DNA from: Mycolicibacterium sp. TUM20985
GTDB taxonomy: Bacteria > Actinomycetota > Actinomycetes > Mycobacteriales > Mycobacteriaceae
DNA: 64,000 nt
Reading direction: 5' to 3'
NCBI RefSeq assembly: GCF_030295745.1
Contig: NZ_AP027291.1
Coordinates: 3,596,001-3,660,000, forward strand
Below, in pieces: positions 12,166-22,099 of the stretch (position 1 is its first letter; every line of letters starts with the position of its first letter). The notes below the pieces were generated by a model. It was given only the letters and a program-made list of their open reading frames with translations. It was not told where the DNA came from and searched no databases. The translations under genes were made by a program, and so were the position numbers.

Positions 12166-12954
12166 TTACGCATTCCCGGTGGCGCGGCCGATCTGGACGC
12201 TCTGACCCTCGAAGTCCGCAGTACAGGCCGCGACCAGCGAATACGACTGCCCGAGAAGCGGTGCGGGGAAGTTCAGCGTGGTACTCCCCCTGGCGGCAAG
12301 ATCGAAGTCGCGGTGAACCGCTATGCCTAGACCATTGTTTTCGGTCGCGTCGTAGGTGCATTGAGCGGCCAACTCCGAGGTGTTCGCTACCGTGACGTTG
12401 ACCTGCAGACCCGCCCTGTTGACCTTCATCGTCACGGCGTTCGTCGGCGCCACCTTCTTCACCGGGCAGGCTTGGGCGACGGGGACGACGGGGCCGCCCT
12501 CCGGGCACTGTTTGGTTTGTGGGGCCGCAGGTGCCGCGGGTGCTGCGGGTGCCGCAGGCGCTGCGGGTGCCACAGCGGGCTTGAAGTTGTAGTCCGCCCA
12601 CCCGCCGCACCAGTCGCCCTCGAGGTCCTTCTTGCGGCAGCCCTGGACACCGATCGTGAACGCGTCAGTGGTTTGGACGCCCCACCTGGCAGTCTGACCA
12701 TTGATGCACTTGAAGTCGAATTCCTCTTGGTTTCCCCGATACATGACGTGCACGGCGTCGACGACGTAATCGCCGTTCACTCGCGGACATCCTCCGATGA
12801 TGCAGGTCGTGTGGACATTGCTGTCCGGACTACAGGACACGGTCAAGCCGTTGCCCAGTGTGTCGGCTGATGCGACGGGCGTGCTGAAAGTCGCTGTGGC
12901 GCTGACTAAGACGGCTGCCATCGCGACCGTAGTAGCTATTCGTTTTGCCATCAT
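12166..12954 (-). CDS. Secreted Cys-rich protein with Ala-Pro linker, paralogue of the protein at 57911-58663
   Basis: The 262-residue protein has a Sec signal peptide (MMAKRIATTVAMAAVLV..., cleavage near ASA-DT at about residue 30). An N-terminal domain with paired cysteines follows (VSCSPD, CIIGGCPR, VQGCRK, WCGGWADYNF), then an Ala/Ala/Pro repeat linker (about 128-146), then a second domain starting at KKVAPTNAVTM that looks beta-rich. The protein at 57.9-58.7 kb shares GCPR, VQGCRK and KKVAPTNAVTM in the same order. The function is unknown; it is a probable exported or cell-wall protein with disulfides. Confidence 0.75.
   Translation of the reverse strand: MMAKRIATTVAMAAVLVSATATFSTPVASADTLGNGLTVSCSPDSNVHTTCIIGGCPRVNGDYVVDAVHVMYRGNQEEFDFKCINGQTARWGVQTTDAFTIGVQGCRKKDLEGDWCGGWADYNFKPAVAPAAPAAPAAPAAPAAPQTKQCPEGGPVVPVAQACPVKKVAPTNAVTMKVNRAGLQVNVTVANTSELAAQCTYDATENNGLGIAVHRDFDLAARGSTTLNFPAPLLGQSYSLVAACTADFEGQSVQIGRATGNA
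12524..12580. repeat. In-frame 9-bp tandem repeat encoding Ala-Ala-Pro units
   Basis: Units of the form (gcngcnccn) on the minus strand repeat about six times within the secreted-protein gene. They form the interdomain linker and are expected to vary in copy number between strains. Confidence 0.75.
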
Positions 12955-13261
12955 GATCTATCCCTGTCCTCCGGTTGGGAGCTCTTTGCTCCGACGGGAT
13001 GACGCAGCGAAACCCAGAGCATCGACCCGACAGCATGATGCTAAGCGAAGTTGCGGACGTATTCTCAGGATCCGCACACCACGCTTACGGGTAGCGAATT
13101 GCCCCCGAATCGGCGCCGCTCTTGGCTGGCCCGCCACGGCCGGTTGCCCGGGTGCTAACCGGGGGTGGCCACTGCCGGCCTCAGGGCCGTCGCGCTCGTC
13201 TGACAACTCGGCCGTCTCCGCTTGGGTTCCATCGCCGGTGGTTGGCCAGCTGGCGTCCACG
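12955..13261. other. Intergenic region with one strong hairpin
   Basis: These 307 bases separate two minus-strand genes. The only structure I see is a hairpin at about 13140-13162 (CCGGTT ... AACCGG, with GC-rich loop sequence), without a T tract. It may end transcription of the flavodoxin-dapB operon. The remainder should hold the promoter of the secreted-protein gene, but I cannot place it confidently. Confidence 0.45.
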
Positions 13262-13713
13262 TCATTCCATCAGGAGTGCCGCGACGGTCGCGCCCAGGTT
13301 CCAGCACGCCTCGAGGTCGACCTTCGACGGCTTGCCGGACACCACGACGTACTCGGTCGCCTTCTCCCAGCCGAGTCCGGTGGTGATGGCGGTGACGCCT
13401 CGCTCGGCTCCCTCGGCGCCCTCGTTGCCGTGGAGGTACAGCCCGAACGGACGCCCGCGGGTGGTGTCGAGACACGGGTAGTAGCAGACGTCGAACGCGT
13501 GCTTGAGCGCGCCGCTCATGTAGCCCAGGTTCGCCGGCGTGCCGAGGAGGTAGCCGTCTGCCTCCAGCATGTCGCTTGGTGATACCGAGAGTGCTGCTCG
13601 CCGAACGACTTTCACGCCGGTGATCTCGGGGTCGGTCGCGCCGGCCAGGACCGCCTCGAACATCTCCTGGCAATGCGGGGAGGGCGTGTGGTGCACGATC
13701 AGCAGCATCTTGC

Positions 13714-13717
<4 letters not shown>
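13262..13717 (-). CDS. Flavodoxin/FMN-reductase-like protein
   Basis: A 151-residue flavodoxin-fold protein: MLLIVHHTPSPHCQEM corresponds to the FMN phosphate loop, and GYLLGTPANLGYMSGALKHAFD to the loop that packs on the flavin in NADPH-dependent FMN reductases and WrbA-like proteins. It is probably a flavin-dependent reductase or electron carrier. Its ATG overlaps the stop of the upstream membrane-protein gene, and it is the last gene of the dapB operon. Confidence 0.8.
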
Positions 13718-14930
<1,213 letters not shown>

Positions 14931-15070
14931 CTAGTAGGTACCGGAATGCGCCGATTCGGGCCTGCACCGACGCCATCCTGGTAGCGTCCCTCGCGGACTC
15001 GAGCGCGACGATCGCCGCGCAGGAACCATTGAGGTGCAATGCCTTTGATCCACGACAGCAACGTCCTGCC

Positions 15071-16732
15071 ATGACCGTTGGCGACGGTGCCGAGCCAGTC
15101 CCGCCGCGGGGACGGTCGCGCGTCTCACGGCGACAAGCCCTCGCAGCAGCCGGCGGGGCCATTGCCGGCGGCGCCGTCGCCGTCGCGGTGATGCTGCCGC
15201 AACGCCATGACTCCCCCGCGAGCACACCGCAGGCGGACGGCATGGGAACACCCGCCCCGACGCTGACTGCGGTCACGCCCGGTGAGGGCCTGTCGCTGCC
15301 CACTGCGGTAGCGCCCGACGCGTCGGCGGAGTTCCGGGCCGTGGTGGACACACTCGTCGAGGCGATGCGCACCAACCGGGTGCCCGGCAGCGCACTCGGC
15401 ATCCTGTCCGGCGACCGAGAAGAGCACGCGACCTTCGGGCTCTCCAGCGTCAACACCTCCGTGCCCGTCGGACCCGACACGCTGTTCCAGATCGGCTCGC
15501 TCACCAAGACGTACACCGCCACCGCGATCTGGCGCCTGATCGAAGCGGGCACCGTCGCCGTCGACGCGCCGGTACGCACCTACCTTCCCGAGCTGCGACT
15601 GGCGGATGCCGCCACGGCCTCGGCCGTGACGGTCGGCAACCTGCTCGATCACTCCGCAGGCTGGTGGGGTGACGAGGGTACCTATACCGGCGAAGGCGAC
15701 GACGCGATCGCCCGCTTCGTCGCGGAACGACTGCCGCAACTCCCACAGATCTTTCCGCTGGGAGAGTTCTTCTCCTACAACAACGCAGGATTCATCCTTC
15801 TCGGTCGAATCATCGAGGTCGTCACCGGCAAGACCTACCGCGCAGCCATGGACGACCTGGTGCTCGGTCCGGTGGGGCTGAGAGCGAGCACCTTCGACCC
15901 GTCGAGAGTGCTGCAGCGCCCGCACGCCGACGGCCACTATGCCGGGGAGATCAACGGGGTCGACGGCGTTGCCGTGCAGACACCCTTGTGGCTGCCCCGC
16001 AGCGTCGACCCGGCCGGCAACCTCTGGTCGACTACCCGCGACGTCCTGCGCTACGCCCGGATACACCTCGGGGAACCCCTCGACGCCGGACCGACCCTTC
16101 TGTCACCGCAGACCCGAAAGCGCATGCAGGAGCCTGTGATGGGGGTGCCGGGCCTGCCGGTGAGCATCGGGCGCAACTGGTTCGTGCAGAACGTTGGCGG
16201 GTTCGACGCCATCATCCACAACGGCGATACCCTCGGCCAGCACACGGTGTTCATCGCCATCCCCGAGCAGCGGTTCGCCCTGGTCCTGCTCACCAACAGC
16301 TTGAGCGGCGCAGTGGCCACCGAACTCGCCACCATCGACGCGGCGATGCGGGCTTATCCCGGCCTCGCGCCGCTGACCGGGAAGGTCGGACTGTCGCGCG
16401 CGATGATGGCGCCGATGGGCGCGCCGGTGATAAAGGTGCCCGCAGCCGAACTAGGCCAGTATGCAGGACGATTCGCGGACCCCGGCACCGTCATCGACTT
16501 CGCCGTTCGCGGCGACGAACTCACCGCGCTGCCGAGCACCATCCCGACGCCAAACGCGATGCTGCCCGCGATCAGCCCGCTGCCAGCGACGGCACCGGTG
16601 ACGGTCGAGTTCGTCGCGAAGGATGCGGTCAAGGCCGGCGAAGGGCTCACCCCCTTCGTGCGAAACCGCTCCGGCGACGTCGGCTGGGTCAACGCCGGGC
16701 TGCGGCTGGTTCCGCGGGCGAAGCCCAGCTAG
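15071..16732 (+). CDS. Tat-exported serine hydrolase (beta-lactamase/PBP4* family, class C-like)
   Basis: A 553-residue protein. A twin-arginine signal (SRRQALAAAGGAIAGG, about residues 20-42) precedes the hydrolase domain with active-site SLTK (SxxK), YNN (YxN) and HNGDT (HxG, third box). Such periplasmic enzymes act as D-aminopeptidases, esterases or low-activity beta-lactamases; the substrate here is unknown. An extra C-terminal beta-rich region of about 150 residues follows. The start at 15071 (MTVGDGAEP) leaves a normal n-region. The stop overlaps the convergent last gene of the hydrogenase operon by four bases. Confidence 0.82.
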   Translation: MTVGDGAEPVPPRGRSRVSRRQALAAAGGAIAGGAVAVAVMLPQRHDSPASTPQADGMGTPAPTLTAVTPGEGLSLPTAVAPDASAEFRAVVDTLVEAMRTNRVPGSALGILSGDREEHATFGLSSVNTSVPVGPDTLFQIGSLTKTYTATAIWRLIEAGTVAVDAPVRTYLPELRLADAATASAVTVGNLLDHSAGWWGDEGTYTGEGDDAIARFVAERLPQLPQIFPLGEFFSYNNAGFILLGRIIEVVTGKTYRAAMDDLVLGPVGLRASTFDPSRVLQRPHADGHYAGEINGVDGVAVQTPLWLPRSVDPAGNLWSTTRDVLRYARIHLGEPLDAGPTLLSPQTRKRMQEPVMGVPGLPVSIGRNWFVQNVGGFDAIIHNGDTLGQHTVFIAIPEQRFALVLLTNSLSGAVATELATIDAAMRAYPGLAPLTGKVGLSRAMMAPMGAPVIKVPAAELGQYAGRFADPGTVIDFAVRGDELTALPSTIPTPNAMLPAISPLPATAPVTVEFVAKDAVKAGEGLTPFVRNRSGDVGWVNAGLRLVPRAKPS

Positions 16733-17565
16733 CGAACCGTCCGCCCCACCAGGCCCGGATCGAAGGTAGCCCTGGCGGTCACCGACGCCGCGGCGGCCGC
16801 GACGATGACGCCTGCGTCCGCCTCGTACCCCTTCGGGAACACGATCTCGGCGCTGTCGGGGCCGTCGCGGTGGGCCATCAGCCAGTCATAGAGCAGCCAG
16901 TCGAGTGCGCAGGTGACGGCCATCGGATCCGCCCCCGCGGTCCGCGCGGCGGTGATCACCGACCGCAGCGCCTCGAGGTGCTCCTTGCGCGACGCCTCCT
17001 TGTTCACCCCCGAGCTGTCGAAGAGCAGCATCGACAGTGTCAACGGAAAGCGCTGTCCCGCTTCGGTTCTGACGACCCAGCGACCGCCCCGCCACGGTTC
17101 GGCGGGATTGATCTGCTGCATCTCGCCGAACCCGCCGATGACGCCGATCGCCGGGTCGTCGAGCTCACCGTCGAACGGCGCCGGACCCAGCAGCCCGAGC
17201 GGCTCACGCGCCAGGATGGAGAACAACGCCGCGGTGCCCACGATCTTGCCCGCCCTCAGGTCGGCGACCAGGCCGGTGCGTTCGAGCGCCATCGCATAGT
17301 CGACGCACAGCCGGTCCAGCGTGCGGTGCAGGTTCAGCAGGTCCTCGCGTTCCTCGGCGGCGGGTCGCCGCCCGCCGCCAAGGATCTGACCGAACCGCTC
17401 CGCGGCGATGATCAGCGAATCGTCGATCGCCTCGAGGTGAGTGGCCACCAACCGGTCGGGTTCGTCGTCCTCGCCGACGAGGGCCACCAGCGTCGTCGGC
17501 GCGCCCGTTGGGGTGGCCCAGTAGAACCCGATCTGCCCATCCGTCTGGACGATCCTCGGCCTCAT
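16729..17565 (-). CDS. Uncharacterised hydrogenase-locus protein (last gene of the hhy series)
   Basis: The 278-residue soluble protein has no family I recognise. It begins MRPRIVQTDGQIGFYWATP, has a helical middle (about 55-130) and a second conserved-looking part around GGFGEMQQINPAEPWRGGRW, and lacks cysteine motifs for Fe-S binding. The ATG overlaps the NHL-gene stop by four bases, and nothing separates it from the eight genes upstream, so it probably works with the hydrogenase. It could be an assembly, membrane-attachment or regulatory factor; the sequence does not say which. Confidence 0.7.
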   Translation of the reverse strand: MRPRIVQTDGQIGFYWATPTGAPTTLVALVGEDDEPDRLVATHLEAIDDSLIIAAERFGQILGGGRRPAAEEREDLLNLHRTLDRLCVDYAMALERTGLVADLRAGKIVGTAALFSILAREPLGLLGPAPFDGELDDPAIGVIGGFGEMQQINPAEPWRGGRWVVRTEAGQRFPLTLSMLLFDSSGVNKEASRKEHLEALRSVITAARTAGADPMAVTCALDWLLYDWLMAHRDGPDSAEIVFPKGYEADAGVIVAAAAASVTARATFDPGLVGRTVR

Positions 17566-18743
17566 GACTGCCGCCGCCAGATGATGACCCGGTTGTTTCC
17601 GGAGTCCGACACGGCCAATCGGTCACTATGCAGGGAGATGCCGTACGGCCAGCACAACGTGTCCCGCTGCACCGACGTCCATCGATTCTCGCCGTTGGCA
17701 CCGAAGTCCGGTTGCGCCAGCACGTAATCCGCCGGACGGCCATCGACGGGGACGTCATTCCACAGCAGGATGCGGTTGTTCGCGGTGTCCGCGACGGCCA
17801 GGCGATCCGCGTCGAGGCCGACGGCGTACGGAAAGCGGAACCGGTCACCGGTGTGCGGTCCGTAGGGCCATTCGGCGGACGACGTGAAGTCCGCCTGCCC
17901 GATCACCACGTCCGCGGGCCGGTCGGCGTCCGGGTGCGGCGACCACCCCAGGATGCGGTGGTCACCGGCGTCGGCGACCAGTAGCAGATCGTCGCGGCCC
18001 GTGATGTCATGCGGCCAGCGGAAACTGGCCGGACCGGCGTCTCCACCGCGGTTCTCCTCGCGCTGCGTCGCATCGGGCTGACCGAGCACGACGTCGGCGG
18101 GGCGGCCCGGGGTTGGGAGCCCACCGTGCCAACCGAGCACCCGGCGATTGCCGGTGTCGGCGACCCAGAAGCGGGACCCGACCATGGCGATCCCGAACGG
18201 CCAGTAGAACGTCGACGCCGAACACTCCCCGCCCTGGTTCGGCAGCACGCTACTCGAATCAGGTTGACCAAGAACGTGATCCGGCGGTGTGTCGTTGAGC
18301 AGGGGTACCTCGTCCCACACCAGGATGCGGTGATGCCAGGCGTCGGCGACGATCAGCCGGCCCTCGTGGACCAGCACCCCCGTCGGCAGGTTCATCCCCC
18401 GCTCGGGGCCTCGCCCGTCCGCGGCCCGGCCTTCGGTCGTGCCGTCCGCCTGACCGAGGACGACGTCGGCGGGCTGCTCGTCGACCGTGGGCAGGCCATG
18501 CCAGATGAGCACCCGGTGGTTTCCCGAATCGGCCACCACGACGTGGTTCTCACCGAGGAAGACCCCGCGCGGCGAATACATCCAGGCCATCGTCGGGCTG
18601 GCGGGCGGCAGCGCCAGACCGCCCGGGGCGGGCGCACCCAGCCACAGCTCCGGAGCCCAGCCGCCGCTGAGGTCGACCTCGGGCGCGACGTCCACCCTGG
18701 CCGGTCGCCCACCGACGTTCATGCGGACGGTGTATCGGCTCAC
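17562..18743 (-). CDS. NHL-repeat beta-propeller protein of the hydrogenase locus
   Basis: The 393-residue protein has repeats of the form ADxxNHRVLIW ... PADVVLGQPD, at least six times (VVVADSGNHRVLIW, LIVADAWHHRILVW, FWVADTGNRRVLGW, LLVADAGDHRILGW, LAVADTANNRILLW, LAVSDSGNNRVIIW). That is the pattern of a six-bladed NHL propeller. No signal peptide is evident, so it should be cytoplasmic. Start is GTG 18743 (GTG 18746 is equally possible). NHL proteins recur in H2-uptake clusters of this kind; a scaffolding or protein-docking role is inference. Confidence 0.85.
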   Translation of the reverse strand: MSRYTVRMNVGGRPARVDVAPEVDLSGGWAPELWLGAPAPGGLALPPASPTMAWMYSPRGVFLGENHVVVADSGNHRVLIWHGLPTVDEQPADVVLGQADGTTEGRAADGRGPERGMNLPTGVLVHEGRLIVADAWHHRILVWDEVPLLNDTPPDHVLGQPDSSSVLPNQGGECSASTFYWPFGIAMVGSRFWVADTGNRRVLGWHGGLPTPGRPADVVLGQPDATQREENRGGDAGPASFRWPHDITGRDDLLLVADAGDHRILGWSPHPDADRPADVVIGQADFTSSAEWPYGPHTGDRFRFPYAVGLDADRLAVADTANNRILLWNDVPVDGRPADYVLAQPDFGANGENRWTSVQRDTLCWPYGISLHSDRLAVSDSGNNRVIIWRRQS

Positions 18744-18753
18744 CACGCAACGC

Positions 18754-19662
18754 TCACGACACGACTCGGACCCAGACGTCGCCGCCGTCGACGCGAAGGG
18801 GTAGCTGCTCCAGCTGGGCGCCCGGCGCCGTGAGGCACTCACCGGACGTCGCGTCGTAGCAGAAACCGTGCCAGGGACAGGTCAGCGTGCCATTGGAGAC
18901 GTCGAGCATGGCGTTGTCCAAAGGCAGTGCCTCGTGGGCACATTCGTTGCGGTAGGCGGTCAGACGCTGTTCGACGTTGACGACGATGACCTCGACGAAC
19001 TCGCCGGTGCCCGCGGTGAGCCCCGCCGAGGTGATCTCCCCGACCGGAACGCCGGTCGTCGGACCCAGCTTGACCCACCCCTCCTGCGCGGGATCGCGGC
19101 CGATCCGCAACGCCTCGAGGGGGATCAGCGTCGGCGAGGGCTCATTGGGCAGCACCTCGACGGCGGTGACGCCGGGAACGCCCTCGGTCAAGGCGCCCTC
19201 CACCAGATTGCGCAAGGTGACCGATGACATCGAGCAGCCGTTGCAGGCTCCCTCGAGCCGCACGAACGCCGTGCCGTCCTCGATGCGCACCAAGGCGACG
19301 TCACCACCGTGGCTCTGCAGTTGCGGACGCACCTCGGTCAACACGCGATTGGCCAGCGTCATCGGATCGGGCCGGACGATCTCGTGCAGGGACAGCAGAA
19401 GGTGCACCACTGGATCGTCGACGAGTTCGAACAACGCCTCGCGCGTGGCATCGTCGGCCTTCAGCCGTCGCACGATCGACACCAGCCCGGCGCGGTGCAC
19501 CGCCTCGACGGACGCCTTGACCTCCTCGGCGATGGCCCGCGACATGGGGTCCAGCCCCGCGAGTGCGCGCATCGCCTCGTCCACTCGCTTGGCGAGCTTC
19601 TCGAATTCCGGCTCGTCACCGCGCGGCGCGGTGGAGTTCGCTTGGTCGGCGATGGCGGTCAC
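18754..19662 (-). CDS. hhyE: NifU-like/Rieske fusion Fe-S protein, candidate HhyE electron carrier
   Basis: The 302-residue protein has three parts. A helical N-terminus (1-90) precedes a NifU C-terminal-type domain (about 100-165) with SHGGDVALV and the cluster motif CNGC. A Rieske domain (about 200-302) follows with CAH and CPWH, which bind a [2Fe-2S] centre. An Fe-S protein (HhyE) is reported beside mycobacterial Hhy and is required to pass electrons from hydrogenase toward the respiratory chain; I assign this gene to that role by composition and context. The GTG start at 19662 overlaps the TPR-gene stop. Confidence 0.8.
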   Translation of the reverse strand: MTAIADQANSTAPRGDEPEFEKLAKRVDEAMRALAGLDPMSRAIAEEVKASVEAVHRAGLVSIVRRLKADDATREALFELVDDPVVHLLLSLHEIVRPDPMTLANRVLTEVRPQLQSHGGDVALVRIEDGTAFVRLEGACNGCSMSSVTLRNLVEGALTEGVPGVTAVEVLPNEPSPTLIPLEALRIGRDPAQEGWVKLGPTTGVPVGEITSAGLTAGTGEFVEVIVVNVEQRLTAYRNECAHEALPLDNAMLDVSNGTLTCPWHGFCYDATSGECLTAPGAQLEQLPLRVDGGDVWVRVVS

Positions 19663-20906
19663 GGCGTGTCGGTCCGATTCAGCGTCGTCTGCCGGGCGAC
19701 TTCGTCGAGCACACCGCGTACGGCGCGCACCGAGTCGTCGTCGCCCAGCTCCTCGAATAGCGAGCGCGCCTCGTAGAGCTTCGCCTTCGCGTCCCTGAAC
19801 GCCCCTAGGTGCGCCAGCACGTTGCCCTGGTTCGCCAGCACGCGCGCCCGCCCCAGCGGATCGGTGTCGCGGTGGCGCGCCTCGAGGACGGCCTCGTAGA
19901 GTTCCACGGCCTCGACCAGGTTGTCGGCCTGATGCTTCGACGGGGTGTAGACGAGCGAATTGGCAAGGTTCAGTTGAACACTCGCCCACTGTTCGGGATG
20001 CTCTTCGCGGGTGTAGACGGTCAACGCCGACCGCAACGACTGCGCCGCGACACCCAGCCGCAGCTGCCCGGACGCCTCGACCATCGGCATGGTCAGATAC
20101 GCGGTCGCCAGGTTGGCATGCGCGGACGCCCACAGCAGCGGTGCGTCCTCGCGTCGAACCAGCTGCAGGGCCGAGTGATAGTGCGGGATGGCCTGCGCGA
20201 TGAAACCGGGATTGTCGTGTGACTGTTCGTGCAGCAGGCCGGCGGCGGTCAGGTGCAGCTCGGCGCGTTCGACGCGCAGGCCGTCGGCGTCGGTGAGCAG
20301 TCGCAGGGCCTTCTCGATGCGCTCGTGCGCGTCGCCGGGATCACCCATCTCGAGGCAGACGGACGCCGACGCGCCCAGCAGCACGCCGGCCAGCGGGCGC
20401 GAGACCCCTTGTGCGGCCTGCACTGCCGAATCGAGGAGAGCCACGGCCGCGGCGGGGTCGTGGCCCAGCGCGTGGCTGGCGACGCCGCCGAGCAGGACGG
20501 CCGCCAACTCGTCGACGGTGTCGCCGACCTCGGGCGGCTGATCGACGCGCCCGAGCGCGAAGGACACCAGGTCGACCAGGGGCGCGAACTCGCCGAGGAC
20601 CGACCGGAGCTCGTCGGCGTCCTCGAGGTCGGAGTTCAGCACGAAGCGGTTGTAGCGGGTGACCGGATCGTGCCCCTCGAGAGCCGCCAGCGCGGCGTCG
20701 CGATCGCCGGCCACCGCGTGCCGGTGGGCCGCGAGCCGCGGCGGCCACTGCTCGGGTATGCACCCGGCCAGCAGCGCAAGACGAGCCGGTTCGGTGTCGT
20801 CACCGGCGGGGATGAGCAGGTAACCGAGGGGAAGGCCGAAGGCGCCCAACGGTTGTGGACGTACGGCGAGTTTCGCCGAGGTCTCGACGATCGCGGTTTC
20901 GGTCAC
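19659..20906 (-). CDS. TPR-repeat protein of the hydrogenase locus
   Basis: A 415-residue, almost wholly helical protein with Ala-rich tetratricopeptide-like pairs (for example PLLWASAHANLATAYLTMP, EQWASVQLNLANSLVY, GRARVLANQGNVLAHLG). No membrane segment or cysteine motif is seen. TPR arrays bind partner proteins, so a chaperone or docking function for HhyS/HhyL or the Rieske protein is reasonable. Start GTG at 20906; the gap to the upstream small gene is 13 bases. Confidence 0.78.
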   Translation of the reverse strand: MTETAIVETSAKLAVRPQPLGAFGLPLGYLLIPAGDDTEPARLALLAGCIPEQWPPRLAAHRHAVAGDRDAALAALEGHDPVTRYNRFVLNSDLEDADELRSVLGEFAPLVDLVSFALGRVDQPPEVGDTVDELAAVLLGGVASHALGHDPAAAVALLDSAVQAAQGVSRPLAGVLLGASASVCLEMGDPGDAHERIEKALRLLTDADGLRVERAELHLTAAGLLHEQSHDNPGFIAQAIPHYHSALQLVRREDAPLLWASAHANLATAYLTMPMVEASGQLRLGVAAQSLRSALTVYTREEHPEQWASVQLNLANSLVYTPSKHQADNLVEAVELYEAVLEARHRDTDPLGRARVLANQGNVLAHLGAFRDAKAKLYEARSLFEELGDDDSVRAVRGVLDEVARQTTLNRTDTP

Positions 20907-20919
20907 GGCCCTCCCATTT

Positions 20920-21180
20920 TCATCCTGTCAGTCTCCCGCGCACGTCACGTTCGGCGGCCCGTTTGATCAAGCCGGCGGCCAGTTCGGCCCGTCGGCGCGT
21001 GCGATGGGTATCGATCCGCTTGCGCACCACGCCGTCGGCGAAGACCACGACGATGTCGACGGCGAACTGGCCACGCTCCTCGACGACCACGGTCTCGACG
21101 GCGTGGGCCTCTTCGGCGGAAGTCTTGGCGGGGATCACGGTCGGTGGCCGACCGGTCGGTAGGCGCTCGGGGTTAGACAT
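20920..21180 (-). CDS. Small hydrogenase-locus protein, 86 residues
   Basis: A short, charged protein (MSNPERLPTGRPPT...) with a beta-rich middle (VETVVVEERGQFAVDIVVVF) and an Arg-rich C-terminal helix. The family is not recognised. It is co-directional with the genes on both sides; 91 bases separate it from the protease gene upstream. An 11-codon ORF (21173-21208) overlaps its start. It is probably a real gene because it fills the operon with a good start and coding bias, but its role is unknown. Confidence 0.62.
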   Translation of the reverse strand: MSNPERLPTGRPPTVIPAKTSAEEAHAVETVVVEERGQFAVDIVVVFADGVVRKRIDTHRTRRRAELAAGLIKRAAERDVRGRLTG

Positions 21181-21271
21181 GGGCGACCGCCCGGATCTTC
21201 GTGTTCATGGTCGAAGGATTCCCGAAAATTCGGCCCGAACACGGGCCTCCCCGCGCGAATCGTGGCGAGGA

Positions 21272-22099
21272 TCACGTCACCGGCCTCAGCGGCACCCGCA
21301 GCGCGCCGCGCTCTTCATCCCAGAAGGCACGCTGGACACCGACGGGAATGCGCCCGTAGAGCACCTCGTGGATGAGCGCACTACGGTCACCGGCCGGATT
21401 GCGCTGCTTGAGCAGCAGACCGCCGCTGCGGGGACCGCGCAGCGGAATCAACAGGAAGTCGTCGTCCTGCACGACGGCGGCCACGGCGTCGGAGGCGAAC
21501 CGGCTCGCGGCCAGGGCGGCGTCCAGTCGGAGGTACCCGTCACCGGTGAACTCCACGGTCACCTCGGTGGCCTTCGCGGGTCGCAACGGAGCCAGGAAGT
21601 CCCGCTCGATGACGTCGATGACGGTGCCCATCCCGGTCGTCACCGGCTCGGACAGCTCGGCTCCGTACTCGACACCGGCGACCTCGATGAGGAACACCGT
21701 GATGTCGGTGGGACAGGCGTCGCCCAGGGCCCATCGCGCGAAGGCGATGGCGTGGTCCCATCGGAACGCATGGGTGTGCAGACCCTGCAGCGGCGGCAGC
21801 TCGGCGAACTCCTCCCCCGGGACGCGGTACACCGTGCCCGGGGCGGAACCCGTCGCCGCCGCGTCGACGATCACGACGCGTTCGGCGCCGCGCATCCGGA
21901 ACGCGGTGTCCATCCCCGCGGTGCCGCCATCGACCATCTGGGCGCCGTCCGGCACGCCGAGCTCCCAGAGGTGACGCACCAGGACGGGGCCGACGCCGTC
22001 GTCTCCGCGCAGCAGATTTCCACATCCGACGACCAGCACCTTGCAGCCGGGTGGTTCGAGATCGACCTCGTCCGGTTGCTGATTCAAGGCAGGGATCAC
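21272..22099 (-). CDS. HyaD-type hydrogenase maturation protease with extra C-terminal domain
   Basis: The 275-residue protein's first 160 or so residues form a nickel-dependent endopeptidase of the HyaD/HybD family: VVGCGNLLRGDDGVGP, VDGGTAGMD and HTHAFRWDH hold the metal-ligand positions. It should clip the C-terminal tail of HhyL after metal insertion. About 110 additional residues follow (TVEFTGDGYLRLDAALAAS ... VPLRPVT), a domain not present in the E. coli proteases (about 165 residues). GTG start at 22099 overlaps the hhyL stop by four bases. Confidence 0.82.
   Translation of the reverse strand: MIPALNQQPDEVDLEPPGCKVLVVGCGNLLRGDDGVGPVLVRHLWELGVPDGAQMVDGGTAGMDTAFRMRGAERVVIVDAAATGSAPGTVYRVPGEEFAELPPLQGLHTHAFRWDHAIAFARWALGDACPTDITVFLIEVAGVEYGAELSEPVTTGMGTVIDVIERDFLAPLRPAKATEVTVEFTGDGYLRLDAALAASRFASDAVAAVVQDDDFLLIPLRGPRSGGLLLKQRNPAGDRSALIHEVLYGRIPVGVQRAFWDEERGALRVPLRPVT

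Noticed and set aside
12524-12580. Short direct repeats that might suggest a CRISPR or minisatellite
   Set aside because: The units are 9 bp with no spacers, and encode an Ala-Ala-Pro linker in frame.
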